From positions 13,927,501 to 13,991,500 of the forward strand of contig CM076949.1 of NCBI GenBank assembly GCA_039566865.1: DNA of 64,000 nt. Direction: 5' to 3'. The DNA comes from Aurelia coerulea (lineage: Eukaryota; Cnidaria; Scyphozoa; Semaeostomeae; Ulmaridae). This document shows, piece by piece, positions 23,001-33,509 of the stretch. The translations under genes were made by a program, and so were the position numbers. The notes under the pieces were generated by a model, which worked only from the letters and a program-made list of their open reading frames with translations, was not told the origin of the DNA and did not search any database. Each line of letters opens with the position of its first letter. Within the stretch, counting starts at the first letter, position 1.

Positions 23001-23210
23001 TCCTTAACCTTCTCAGCGCTCCAAACGAAATTTCTCACATCTACACACTTTGCCATTTTGAACCACTTGAGCCATACTTCATACTCCATAGCACCACGCG
23101 GCCTGACAATTGATTGATGAATCACGTTCATCCAAATGAGGCTGGACAAGCGTTTCGACTTTGTTGCGCAGACTCTACACTTTAGGATAGTTGAGTCTGC
23201 ACGCAGGCTA
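20027..23210. mobile_element. P-like DNA transposon, ~100-bp TIRs, 8-bp target duplication
   Basis: The ends are inverted copies for about 100 bp with only one or two differences, starting TAGCCTGCGTGCAGACT. They are flanked by direct copies of ATATATCA at 20,019-20,026 and 23,211-23,218. An 8-bp duplication fits the P or hAT groups. The 17-nt excision scar carrying the same terminal sequence at 17,661-17,694 points to P. The 3,184-bp interior has no convincing transposase: the longest frames are short (20,210-20,473 plus; 22,880-23,149 minus), with no recognisable THAP or catalytic domain. It is therefore probably non-autonomous. It carries a LINE-A fragment (22,380-22,640), poly(G) runs near 20,670 and 20,755, and an AGCTTG-rich stretch (21,300-21,700). 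The near-identical termini suggest relative youth. Confidence 0.85.
22380..22640 (+). mobile_element. LINE-A fragment inside the P-like element
   Basis: Nucleotide-level match to 1,165-1,440. Shared segments include the AAAAAACACA word, GCTACAGAATTCAAAG, the TAATGAA(A/G)TTTTTCA block, AAGGTCTAAGTTTAAACT and CCATTTCGCAAAA. It lacks the natural tail and carries stops. Confidence 0.8.
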
Positions 23211-23218
23211 ATATATCA

Positions 23219-24488
23219 TGTATAGAATGATATATTAGGATAGGAATAACTCGATGTACTAACCGTAAAGATTTTTCTAAAATTCAAGTTTCCTACCGCC
23301 CGTGATCGGCTTTAACTCATCTGTTTACGGAAAAGGCTCTTAAAGACTTTGCAAAATTTTTGCGAATATAATTCTTTGCAAATGAGGACAAGCGAAGATT
23401 GAGATTGAGCTCGAAGGCTCTTACTGTCATAATTCAATACTTTTAGCTTTGCATAAGTGTTTCAAAAAAGCATGTACGACAAGGAGTTTTCATTTAATGG
23501 AATATATCAGTTTTGAGAACGTGCAAGGCTTTGAGTCACCCAGTTGTGAGATTTCACATAGATCTGTAATACTGATTTTATCCCTCGCAACAATGCAGAC
23601 CTACTTTTCGAGAGTAATTTGGTTTCCGTAAAAGATCTTGAGGAAAGTGGATTTTACATTAATATTATCCTACTAAGTGATATTATCTTAAATATTAAGA
23701 TATGTTAAATATCTTAAATATTATTTGCAGATGACTTTCTTGTTTAATTTGGAAACAAAGAGTATTTTCGTAATGCATAGTCTACAACTGATGCAAAGTT
23801 TTTGAATATTCACAATAGAAATTCTAGCCTTTCACCTTAACTACAATTCGTTGAGTATTGCATATAATGCAAAATTGTGATTGATAAATTTTTGTCCGTT
23901 CATCGGCATAATGATAAAATAAAATGAATCAAACAGACCTGTTTTGACCTTTGCTAAGACTCAGTATCCCTATTTCACCAAAAAAGTCGCCAGAATATAA
24001 TACTTTCAGGATTCTTCCAGTCTCACTGAAATGAAACAATGATCATTGATATAAATGCAAATAATGTATTTTTAGGAAACAATAAATTACAAAAACAAGC
24101 AAATGCTTGCTGCTAATTCATTTTGTAAAACGTCTTGTCTTAAAGCAGTGTACCGATTACTAGTTGCTCGCAGAAGCACATAAATATTGCATGTAAAAAA
24201 CAGTAGAAAATATATCAGTGATGCCATTCTCAATTACTGTACTGCACTCATGAAGATGCAAAACTTTTATATTGAAAAACATAAGATGCTACTTGGTTGA
24301 CAATAGGGTGCATTAATTTTCTTTTCACTTTTTCTTTTTGAGTCCTTCCTTTGTCACTTACTATATGATAACAAAAACTGCTGAAGCCTTGTTGTTGTGA
24401 TAAATACTGTACGAGGAACAAATGCATCTCACTTCACTTTGCAGAGTCACGGCCATGCATTTCTTGGAAAGCAGATACAGATAAGAAA
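23219..24488. other. No gene recognised
   Basis: AT-rich sequence with short frames only. An ATT/AAT-rich region with TATCTTAAATATT-type direct repeats lies around 23,680-23,725. I see no exon or element terminus. Confidence 0.5.
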
Positions 24489-24846
24489 CCCGGGGAGGGG
24501 GATACTTCATTGGTAAGTGCTAGTGGGCGTGCTGCTGATATGGGTGGGTTTTTTATCTGAAATTCCCTACATATGCGTTTATTTTTAACCATAAATCTGG
24601 AAGATGGGTAGCTACTTTCAGAATTTTCTTATCAATGGGTCCCATAGTGATAATCCACATCAAACAACTGAAATCTTCCTTTGTTTCAAATCGAAAAATT
24701 CATACACATGGGTAAGAAATTTCCCGATATTCATGCAAATGGGCTCGAAATTTTGGAATATTCTGTCATAAGAATGGGTCTTTTTCTCAAAGTCCAGATT
24801 CAGGTCAAATCATCTTCACAATGAAGTACCCCCCCCCTCCCCCGGG
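24489..24846. mobile_element. Short foldback element with CCCGGGG ends
   Basis: CCCGGGGAGGGGGATACTTC at 24,489 pairs with GAAGTACCCCCCCCCTCCCC followed by CGGG at 24,824-24,846, giving about 25 bp of terminal inverted repeat around a 358-bp body. No clear target duplication could be assigned. From memory, similar G-rich-ended repeats are common in coral genomes; that is background, not shown here. Confidence 0.6.
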
Positions 24847-25430
24847 CAAGAAGCCCACTTATTGATCTCAGACTATTTTTCTATTTTCTGCCTTTACCAG
24901 CTTATTGTTTTCCAATTGTTCTAGCAAAAAAATCAGCGTCCGAGTTTATTTTTTCAATTATTTTGTTAAAATGTGGAACTTCACTGTGGTGCAAAATGTT
25001 GCCATTTTATAGACGGGCGTCTGCCTGCACTGGCATAACTTTAGCACGGAACTGAGAGATATATTGGGCTTTCTAAGTAAGTAAGCAAGCAAGCGAGCAA
25101 AAAAGCGAGCAAGTATGCAATTAAGCGTAGTGTTCATATATCCCACAGGCTGAAGTATTTTTGTAATTCTCATTCTATTTTTCTGAGCATTGGAAATACA
25201 TTGTGCCCCAAAAAAGGTTTGCCCTATTTGCCAAAATATTGCGCCAAAACAGCAATATATTCTCTCAAAACTGTTATATGATCTTGCTCTTCAGATATTC
25301 AAATGAAGTTTGCTGCCATTCCCGTAAAGATCCGTTGAAAAATGATGGAGCTATGTCTTTCAGAAGATCAGATTTGCCTGATGACTGAAACCAGTGGTCG
25401 GTCATGTTGTCTTACTATTTGCAGTGATAA
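24847..25430. other. No gene recognised; AAGC-rich simple repeat
   Basis: An imperfect (AAGC/GAGC)n stretch lies at about 25,080-25,113. No supported gene. Confidence 0.5.
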
Positions 25431-26990
25431 GTAGCTTCTCCAGATTGTAGAAGGAGATTATATCATAAATTTTAAAAGGAACTGAAGGCGTAACAAAAAA
25501 AATTTCTAATTCTATTGCCCATGTAATCCAAAGGTGACTTGTTAGGTCTTGGAATATTCTTTGTGATACCATGAGAAACATTCACAAAAAACTTATTAAA
25601 AATGTTTGCAATAACAGTTGGATCTGATGTAATGATACCATCTGAATCTTTAAGTTTATCTATCACATTGACACTACTTGATTTCTTAATACTTATAACA
25701 GATTTAATTCCTGACCAGAGCTGTTTCATGTTGTTACTTATTTTTGAAAATAGCTGTAGAAATTAATTGCTTTACTTCCTTTCTATGAAACTGCAACTCG
25801 ATTTCTAAAGTTTTTAGAGAAATCCATAACAGATTGATCATTGTTCTTCTTGAGCTTTCTAAACAATCAATCTCTGATGCGCATCATCTTTTGAATTTTA
25901 CGATTAAGCAATGGCTTTTTTCTAAACTTGATACCTCTCTTTGTAAGTTTCTTTAAAGGTGCATGAGTTTTGGCTAAATCATCATGGTTGGACAGTAGTC
26001 TATTAAATTTAGCATTTACATCCAAAGAATGGTCATGCAAGCAGGTAAGGTCAAGGTTAGCAAAATCATCCAGAAGAGTTTCTGTGTTGAGCTTAGAGAA
26101 ATCATGCTGATGATATGATAAATTCTTATAAGATATACCTGCTTGTTTAACAATCAGAAACTGAGGAAAATGATCTGTTATTTGAGTCAGAAAGCTACCA
26201 CAAACAGTTTCATTATCGGCGATAATAGAAAAAATATTGTCAATAAGGGTAGAAGAATTTCTAGACACCCGTGATGGATGAATGATATATGGGAGAAATT
26301 TCTTAGAGAAAACGAAGTTAATATGATTTGTAGGTGGAGTATGTGAATTATGATTAATGAAGTCAATGTTGAAGTCTCCAAGGATAACAACCTGTTCGTT
26401 GAAAGCAGCTGAATTTGATAAAGTTTCTTGTAGAAAGTATGAATAGGGGAGCTTGGATGCAGCAAACAAGATAGTTTTTGCCATTGTCATTTTCAACCTC
26501 AACCCCCAAACTGACTCAAAATCAGTACTATCTTTGCCAATTCCTGGTCTAGGAATTGGAGTTAGGCCTGATTTCACATAAAGTGCTACACCACCATTTT
26601 GACTATGGGACTGGAATAGAAAATAACTATAACCAGGAATGTTTTCATTAGTTTTCACAGGATTTTCAAAAGAATTCCAAGTTTCAGATACACCAATAAC
26701 ATCAAATTTTACTTTCAGAATTGCAAGAATTGAAACATGCTCATCGAGATGAAGAGAGAGACTTCTAATATTTAAATGAAATAAGGAAAAATCAGTTTTT
26801 GAAGTATCAAGTGTAGATATAGTCCTGGAGGGTAAGATAAGTAGAGTTGACATTAGAAGGTAAATGTTCCTCGATATCGTAGTCACCTAAATTTGGCAAG
26901 TTAGTAAGACCAGAAGTATTTCAAAGGATGGCACTAAGTCAACAAAAAATGGAAAATCAAAATCATACAGGTTTGATAATTCTTCATTGA
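25431..26990 (-). mobile_element. L2-like LINE: endonuclease domain without RT
   Basis: The minus-strand frame 26,886-25,867 encodes an APE-type endonuclease in order: LFHLNIRSLS, VIGVSETW, GGVALYVK, VVILGDFNIDF, STLIDNIFS and the catalytic TDHFPQF block. After frame breaks, 25,729-25,472 encodes the linker (MKQLWSGIKSVIS, IANIFNKFFVNV). The RT that should follow is missing. Because the 3' part is lost, ordinary 5' truncation cannot explain this copy; an internal deletion or rearrangement near 25,430 is needed. Confidence 0.9.
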
Positions 26991-27029
26991 CCAATGTACC
27001 AAACGGAAACATGACCTTTGTACATTTCA

Positions 27030-27435
27030 AGCAAACTAGGGCACATCACCAGGCTCATTTTGAAGCTCTACATATTGAGACGCAGAGATGTTGTTGCACT
27101 CTATGTGGACCCAAAAGATGCAATGGTTACAGAAAATGTTAGATACGATATTAAGCTCTTTGCTGATGACACATTGCTTTTTACAGCTGTCTATGATGAG
27201 CTCAAAACTGCAGAAGAAATAGATAGGGATTTGGAGAGGGTGCGACTATGGTCGTTGCAATGGAAATGAAATCGAATACTGAGAAAACAGAAGAAGTCAT
27301 TTTCTCTGCCAAGAGGGTCAACCCAATCCGTCACCCTTTGTATTTTGGTAATGATGGCGTAGTAGCAAGAAAGAGTGAGCACAAGAATCTTTTTATGATC
27401 CTCGATTCTACTTTAGACTCTTATTATATTCTAAT
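27030..27435 (+). mobile_element. LINE RT fragment with FADD motif
   Basis: A frame around 27,120-27,269 encodes YDIKLFADDTLLF (FADD at 27,159-27,170) and LERVRLWSLQW. It shifts near 27,250 into TEKTEEVIFSAKR, then HPLYFGND, KSEHKNLFMILDS. This is the palm end of a LINE RT from a family different from its neighbours. Both ends are truncated. Confidence 0.85.
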
Positions 27436-27445
27436 ACTGTAAATA

Positions 27446-27660
27446 TAACATATCCCGGTTTTGACAAATTGGCTTCTTTTTGTGATGTACTCGGTCTGTC
27501 CAATTCATTGACGTCGAAAACTTGTTTCAGAAAGAACCATAGCTCATCTATTGACGTCATTCTAGCAAATAGACCCAGGTCTTTCCAGAAGACCTCCATT
27601 TTTGAAATAGGTCTTAGTGACTATCACGGTCTCGTAGCTACCACTATGAAATCAACTCAT
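27446..27660 (+). mobile_element. Duplicated LINE endonuclease segment
   Basis: GFDKLASFCDVLGL ... SSIDVILANRPRSFQK ... LSDYHGLVATTMKS matches the later copy at about 27,995-28,200 almost codon for codon. It represents only the C-terminal part of the endonuclease and is immediately followed by another copy's N-terminal part. Confidence 0.85.
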
Positions 27661-28690
27661 TGAAGTAACAAAACTAAATTCGGATTTTAAAACTGAATTG
27701 TTTCTCATTAATAATTACAAAAGTCCAATACGTCTCGATAGGTCTGAACTTGGAGGAGGTCTCATGCAATACTAAAGGAATTGCATTATTTGCAACAGGG
27801 TGCTTACTTTTGAAGTCCCATTTCTTGAGCTATTGTTTTCTGAACTAGTAGTTGCAAAAAAGAAATGGATAATATGTAGTATTTACCGTCCCCCGAATGT
27901 AAATCTGTCAACTTCCTTAAATCGTGCATTAGATCGGTACGATAACATCATTTTAATGGGCGATATCAATATTGACACTCTAAATAAGACAGATCCAGGT
28001 TTTGACAAATTGGCTTCTTTTTGTGATGTGCTCGATTTTTCCAATTTAGTGACGTCAAAAACTTCCTTCACAAAGAGCCATAGCTCATCTATTGACGTTA
28101 TTCTAACGAATAGACCCAGGTCTTTCCAGAAATCCTCCGTTTTTGAAGTAGGTCTAAGTAACTATCATGGTCTCGTAGATACCACTATGAAATCAACTGT
28201 TCCTAGGCTAAAACCAAAACAAATAAAATATCGCAGCTACAAAAAGTTAGTTCCTGAAAATTTCTTGAATGATATAAAGCATGCCCAATTTGAATGCAAC
28301 GAGACTAACCCGAATAAATCCTATGATCATCTGACCAATACTTTCAGAATTATAGTGGACAAACACGCTCCCATCAAAACAAAGTTTCTAAGGGGAAATA
28401 ATGCACCCTTTATGAATCCAGACCTGAAAAAAGCCATGTATACTCGTTCTAGGTTTAAAAGAAGATTAAATAAACACCCTTCAAACCAAGATGAAGTGGC
28501 TTTCAAGAAGTAACGAAATCGCTGCGTTGCCCTACGTAAAAAGCCATTAAGAATCACTTCAAGAGTGTCACAAGCAATGGTCTCATGTCCAATAAAGCTT
28601 TCTGGGATCTGGTGAAACCTTTTCTCTCAAATAAGGGTGTGCTAGCTGGTACTGATACCTCACTGGTTAAAAATGACAAAATAAATACTG
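27661..28690 (+). mobile_element. Family II LINE: endonuclease plus linker
   Basis: The copy starts within the endonuclease (EVTKLNSDFKTELF, RLDRSELGGGLMQY). After a break it continues as an open frame 27,800-28,513: WIICSIYRPPN, ILMGDINIDTLN, SSIDVILTNRPRSF, and SNYHGLV where the catalytic SDxH-type motif carries N for D. The linker follows (KYRSYKKLVPENFLND, FMNPDLKKAMYTRSRFK, then frame-shifted FWDLVKPFLSNKG to about 28,670). The RT is missing. It joins unrelated AT-rich sequence near 28,690. Confidence 0.88.
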
Positions 28691-29101
28691 ATGATAATGA
28701 TTTATTATTTTAAGAGTGAAATGAAGAAAACACGGCAAGAAAATCCATATTTTGAGAAGTAGGATTTTGCCATTATCATCTTGAGAATCTATAAGAAAAT
28801 TTTGAGTTGTAAGTGATATAAGAGCTTTGTCATAGACATGAATGAGAAATAGACTGGACTTGCATTAATTGCTAGAGATTAACAAATGGACGCTGCGCTG
28901 AAACTAGCAATTTTACTACCAGTCTGAGCATAGTTAATAGAAAAGGACTACTGACTATGGTTTGAGCAAACAATTACATCCACTCAAAAATATGAAAAGT
29001 GTTGTTTTTGTTATTGGCATTGTTGTAGCTGCTATCATTGGGACTATGTATCGAGTCTAAAAGACAGATTTAATAAATGATTACGGATAAGATGGTAACA
29101 A
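28691..29101. other. No gene recognised; probable intron sequence
   Basis: AT-rich and non-repetitive. It lies downstream, in transcript sense, of the CNG exon at 29,554-29,708, so part of it may be intron if the gene continues leftward. I looked for the next CNG exon (the FGEI-containing part of the binding domain) and did not find it. Confidence 0.4.
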
Positions 29102-29218
29102 GGGGCATTTGACTAAGATACATTGCGTTCAATAGAACGATAATGCAGTGTACAGGATCAACAGTGATTCTATAGGAATTCGTCTATTAAACGCAATGCA
29201 TGTTGGTCAAATACCTGG
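29102..29218. other. 117-nt imperfect hairpin
   Basis: ATTTGACTAAGATACATTGC (29,107 onward), followed by GTTCAATAGAACGA, pairs with the segment ending near 29,213 that reads TCGTCTATTAAACGCAATGC then ATGTTGGTCAAATA. About 28 of 34 positions match in the stem. It may be a very small foldback element or a transcribed hairpin. No target duplication is evident. Confidence 0.6.
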
Positions 29219-29553
29219 TGACATCATCTTTTCTGTAATCCTCTTTTTGTGATGCGAGATAGAATGAAGACCCACTGCATACAACAGTGCAATGTTTTTC
29301 AAATTAATTGGGTCTTTGGCACAAATGCGCATATAGAAATTTCGTGATCATGAATCAATCAAATCTGATGATGTTTTCAAGTTGTCAAACAGAAATTTTT
29401 CTTTTTGGGGTCACCACCCAGAATACACTTGAATATCAACAGCTATGTCTTGAAATTAGACCTTTACACTTTAGGAGGATGATGTCATTCGTGATTACAA
29501 GGAAAAAAAGAACAAGACAACTTTCAAGAAAAACAAATATGAATCACAAGTAC

Positions 29554-29708
29554 CTGATGACTTCTAGGATTCCATCACTTATGACATACATCTCTCTTGC
29601 TATTTCTCCTTTCCTACAAATATAATCTCCAGGCGTGAAAATGATCATTTTCATTTTCAGTACAAGGTCATGCAGAAATTCTGGCTGGCACTTTTGCAAG
29701 AATGTCAC
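29554..29708 (-). CDS. Exon of a cyclic-nucleotide-gated cation channel (CNBD start)
   Basis: A single 155-bp exon on the minus strand. The acceptor is CATCCAG just above 29,708 and the donor AG|GTACTT just below 29,554. It opens in phase 0 and ends after two bases of a codon. The 51 codons include VTFLQKCQPEFLHDLVLKMK, then IIFTPGDYICRKGEIAREMY and VISDGILEVI. This is the start of the cyclic-nucleotide-binding domain of CNG channels: the A-helix region, then the first beta strands with the PGDYICRKG turn. These are plasma-membrane cation channels opened by cGMP or cAMP in sensory signalling. The pattern resembles invertebrate CNGA/CNG-like subunits. There are no stops or frameshifts and splice signals are good, so it is probably a live exon. 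Flanking exons were not located; the surrounding introns appear filled with transposons. A lone pseudogene fragment is possible but less likely. Confidence 0.88.
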
Positions 29709-30092
29709 CTGGATGAAAAATGTGTATTAATCGTCTAAAGGGCTATTAAGAAGAACTGTGTCAGTAGAATAAATACAAGATGTATCATAAAGAATTTCTC
29801 AGTTCTCTTAATTCAAATATCTCTCAACCTGCTTATGCTAGCATAACAAGTAAACATTTTCTCAAAGCATGATAATGCAGCTACTAAATGCGCAGTAGTT
29901 TGATGAAATAGAGCAACTGAAGTAAAAACAAGGGCTCGTCAAATCTGAATAGTATATCATCATTTATCAGCAGTGCTTTACAATACCAGTTGTACTATTG
30001 GTTTTATTATGAAGATCTGATAATTTTTTCTAATTCATCTTAACCTCAATGACACTCCTGCAAATGAAATACATCTCTGAAGCTCCTTTTCT
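29709..30092. other. Probable CNG intron, nothing recognised
   Basis: AT-rich sequence between the CNG exon acceptor and a piggyBac-like element. No upstream CNG exon is visible here. Confidence 0.5.
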
Positions 30093-30096
30093 TTAA

Positions 30097-30979
30097 CCCT
30101 ATCTGTACTGGGCGATTTTTTAGGTATTTTGTACTGGGGGGGGGCATTTTTCGCCCCCCTCTTTTTCTCCAAAACTACAAAAGATATAACAATAAGACTT
30201 ACCCCCATTGTTCTTTAGACAATTGGCTATTCAAATATAACAATGACAATTAATAAGTCACGTAATTCATTGATAGGCAACCGAAAAACTGAGGAAAATT
30301 GGCAGATTTAAACCTCCTTAACCAAAAAATACTATTTAATTAACCACTCAGCCGATTGTCTTCAAATTTGTTTCAAATAGTAGGAAACATGTCATAGTTT
30401 AAAAATATATACTTTTCAAAATTTGTTAGCTTCTATTTTTAGCACAATTAGTCTTAAATTAGCCTTTTGTTGCATGCATGTACTTTCATCGTAGGTTTTT
30501 GACAGTCCTGTCCTTTTATCTGGTAAATATAGACTCAAAAAAAATCAAATTAATAAGATGAAACAAATTAGACTAAACAAATTTATATTTTACACTTCTT
30601 TATTAGAGAAATGACGTCATAAATTTGAATGACGTCATTTTATTAAATTTTGCTGACATAAGCAAATATGCAAATTCTATATATCAAATGAAAGTACTCA
30701 TCAAATGCAATCGAATGGTGCATGTTTGAGATCGATCAGGCAAACGGCACGAAAACGACGGACATTTTAATCTTTTTTGTTGTTGACTACTCTCCAAATA
30801 TGATATTACTGTGGTCACATGATCAGAGGTAGAACAATGAAATGTTAAAAATTTATTTGCCTATGAAATTTGAGTAAAAGTCACCAAAACTGGTGGTTAT
30901 ATCTCTTGTCGTTTTAGCGTAACGCAGCAAAAACTGGTAGGGGGGGCGAAAAACGCCCCCCCCCCCAGTACGAATAGGG
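30097..30979. mobile_element. piggyBac-like non-autonomous element (complete)
   Basis: Flanked by TTAA at 30,093-30,096 and 30,980-30,983. The ends are CCCTATCTGTACTGGG and its near-complement, CCCAGTACGAATAGGG. Each end has a G-run/C-run hairpin (GGGGGCATTTTTCGCCCCC near 30,138; GGGGGGCGAAAAACGCCCCC near 30,941). The interior aligns with 13,339-14,193, including two TGACGTCA sites at about 30,612 and 30,630. No transposase frame. It probably sits in a CNG intron. Confidence 0.85.
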
Positions 30980-31059
30980 TTAAGTAGAACAGGTAAAATA
31001 ATTTTTTCATCTTGCTTAAACAAGGCGAAATGATTGAATAGAGTTCTTTCAGGTGAAAA

Positions 31060-31540
31060 CTGCTCCCGAGAGGTTGTATTAGAGCCCCATCGCACTGTTC
31101 TGATCACTGTTTTACCTGTTGTTTCTCGTCTATTCGAAAAACTTAAATTTTACCAGATGTATTCTTTCCTTAACAATAACAAGCTTCTTTACTCGAAGCA
31201 GTCAGGCTTTAGAAGTTTGCACTCAGTTCTAACTTGCTTACTAAAGTGTACGAATGACTGGTATCTAAACATAGACAAAGGCAAATTCACATCAGTAACA
31301 TTCATAGATCTAAAGAAGGCCTTCGACACAGTTAATCATGAGATTCTTCTCAAGAAGCTTTCCCTGTATGGAATAAAAGATAAGGAATTACGCTGGTTTC
31401 ATTCATACCTCTCGAACAGAAAACAATGTTGTAAGGTAAATGGGCAGATCTCTGAACTTGAGGACGTTACATGTGGCGTTCCACAAGGTTCATCCTTAGG
31501 GCCTCTCCTCTTTTTACTCTACATCAACGACCTACACCTA
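31060..31540 (+). mobile_element. LINE-III, 5' part of RT, cut by a MITE
   Basis: Open RT frame: VLPVVSRLFEKL, KLLYSKQSGFRSLHS, FIDLKKAFDTVNHEI, GVPQGSSLGPLLFLLYINDL. It then runs into the 266-bp MITE at a TA (31,539-31,540). The missing catalytic motif and the rest of the RT are found on the opposite strand at 35,448-35,706 and 33,510-34,281. Joining across a single TA keeps the frame (INDLHL then SLNYSEV). Confidence 0.9.
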
Positions 31541-31806
31541 CAATGCCTGCCAAAAGTCCTTGGAACACTTAGGCCAGTTCTTGACAATCCGCAGTTCTAA
31601 CCATAGCGATTAGGCTTAAACACCCCCTCACCCCCAAAACAATGTTGATTTGCAAGGTTATTGTCCTAGCATTCCACCAGAGTCGCGAATCGTCCTGCCA
31701 TCCCCATTTTGTCATCACATAACAACATTGTTCTGAGGGGGAGAGGGGGAAATCGCAAAAAAATGCAAAAATAGCAAAGGTGTTCCAAGACTTTTGGCAG
31801 GCATTG
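31541..31806 (+). mobile_element. Tc1/mariner-type MITE, copy 1
   Basis: A 266-bp element with inverted ends CAATGCCTGCCAAAAGTC / GACTTTTGGCAGGCATTG and TA at both flanks (31,539-31,540; 31,807-31,808). It is near-identical to 35,709-35,973 in opposite orientation. It has no coding capacity. The TA target duplication is the Tc1/mariner hallmark. Confidence 0.9.
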
Positions 31807-32044
31807 TAGCTTTCTATTATACACTACACCAGTTGAAATGTATTAGTTTTAAATTTGCTGAGAATAGACATTGAATACTTGAATACTTGAATACAAGTTT
31901 TGATCACGCAAGTTCACGCATGAATTTCGAACAGCGGCACCGCTGAAGGCTCAAGAAAACACAGTTTCCAATTGAAATGGATGCTATACACATAACAGAA
32001 GTGGTTTAGCTCATGTTATCGTTTGATAAGTAATATGTGCCTCT

Positions 32045-32840
32045 TTATTTCATTTCATTCATTTTTCATTATTTTTACATGGTAGCCCCGCCAATCGAGA
32101 AGATTGCTTTACAGGGGGCCATGCCAAACTTTACAATATTTCTAAAAATTACTAGAAAAAATACCTATATTTGCAATCTAAAAGAAATAAATGAGAAATA
32201 ATAGAGTTAGCCTGAGAGAAGCAAATTACTCTTCAGCATACTTTTCAAAATGCCACGAGAGGGTGCTCGTTTGACATCCAAGACAATTCATTCCAAGTCT
32301 TTGCACCCCAGAAAGATATAGCTTTCTGCCCATTACAGGTTTTCATCCATGGAACAAGGACATCGGCAGTGGCATTGCGCAAATTCATACTGATGTCACG
32401 CGCAGAATGTTTCTTAAAATGGTTTGAAAGATAGCCGTGTGCCAGACCTGACAATGCTTTGCATGTCATTGTAGCTGTCTCGCATTTGATCATTTCCATA
32501 ACTGTTGGCCAATTCAGTTCCTTGATCAAATTTAAGGCGGATACATCATAGCTGCTATTGGTGACAATTCTTGCAGCTCGATTTTGCAACTTTTGTATGG
32601 TTTGCAATCTGGTTTCACTGCAGCTTCTCCGAACAGCACAGGAGTAATGGAAATGTGGCTCTACGATGCCATGACACATTTTGATTATGGCATCCTTAGG
32701 TACGAACTTTTTGGCATATTTCAAAACTCCTAGAGCACGAGATAGTTTGCTACATAATGATTTCGTGTCCCGATCCCAAGCGAGGCTATCATCAAGTTGA
32801 ACTCCTGAATATTTTACATTTTTAACGATGTCAAAAAATA
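32045..32840 (-). mobile_element. L2/CR1-like LINE, C-terminal fragment
   Basis: On the minus strand: VKNVKYSGVQLDDSLAWD, then LQTIQKLQNRAARIVTNSSY, then LIKELNWPTVMEM, and a GAKTWNELSW C-terminus near 32,300. The 3'UTR continues to about 32,045 and ends in an AATGAAATGAAAT-type tail. Related to the C-terminus at 33,510-34,281 but a separate copy. 5'-truncated near 32,840. Confidence 0.88.
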
Positions 32841-33509
32841 CAGCGATAAAATCGCGATATTTTCATCCCATAAACAATTTGCAATTGAAAGTTACAGGCT
32901 TTTACAAGATAACTGGCAACACTCTAGCATGGCTCCATTACAATACTCTAAGGCCCCCTGGCATTAATTCAGACCCTAACACGCGCGCATCCAAAATCAA
33001 CGTAACCCCCTGCTGAGGTTTCTTTGTTAATTTCACTCCCCCCCCCCCCCACCATCTCTTCATAGAGGATTCGACACCAAACCTTGTCATCGGAAGAGGG
33101 CGATCTATAGCCTTTCTGATTGCAGTTAGAACTTTATCCTCGGCTGGGAAGCAGGGGATATTATGGTCGAGGTTTTTTGTAAATATCTGTTTAAAGAGTT
33201 GGAGTAAAGGTTGAAGTGTTTTTACTGTGGTTCTGGTGAACAGTAGTGGAGAAGCAAGAGAAAGCATAATTTTTGCAAGGAAACACGAATAGAAAAATTG
33301 CGACTACTTACAATTTCGTCACAGGTAGGCCTTTTTCAGCTTCCCATATCGCTGGATTGACACGCCAGGAAAAAGGAGACCACGTCTGAGCTTGAAGCTC
33401 ATGGCGACAGCAAAGCATTTTTCGAGCGATATTTAATTGTAGGATCCATTCCTCTTGTTAACAAGTATCGCTAGATTGTACACAAAACGCGCTCACGGCA
33501 GCCAGTTCA
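32841..33509. other. No gene recognised; one unexplained minus-strand frame
   Basis: The minus-strand frame 33,267-32,938 (about 109 codons) has a plausible amino-acid mix in its first 70 codons (FTRTTVKTLQPLLQLFKQIF, KVLTAIRKAIDRPLPMTRF) before a poly(G) tract. I recognise no domain. It may be a fragment of another transposon or chance. A C-run lies at about 33,037-33,050. Confidence 0.35.

Noticed and set aside
28995..29062. 22-codon hydrophobic frame starting MKSVVFVIGIVV
   Set aside because: Too short, isolated, no supporting context.
32938..33267. 109-codon minus-strand frame as a host exon
   Set aside because: No domain recognised, it passes through a poly(G) tract, and no clear splice signals were found; kept only as unexplained sequence.
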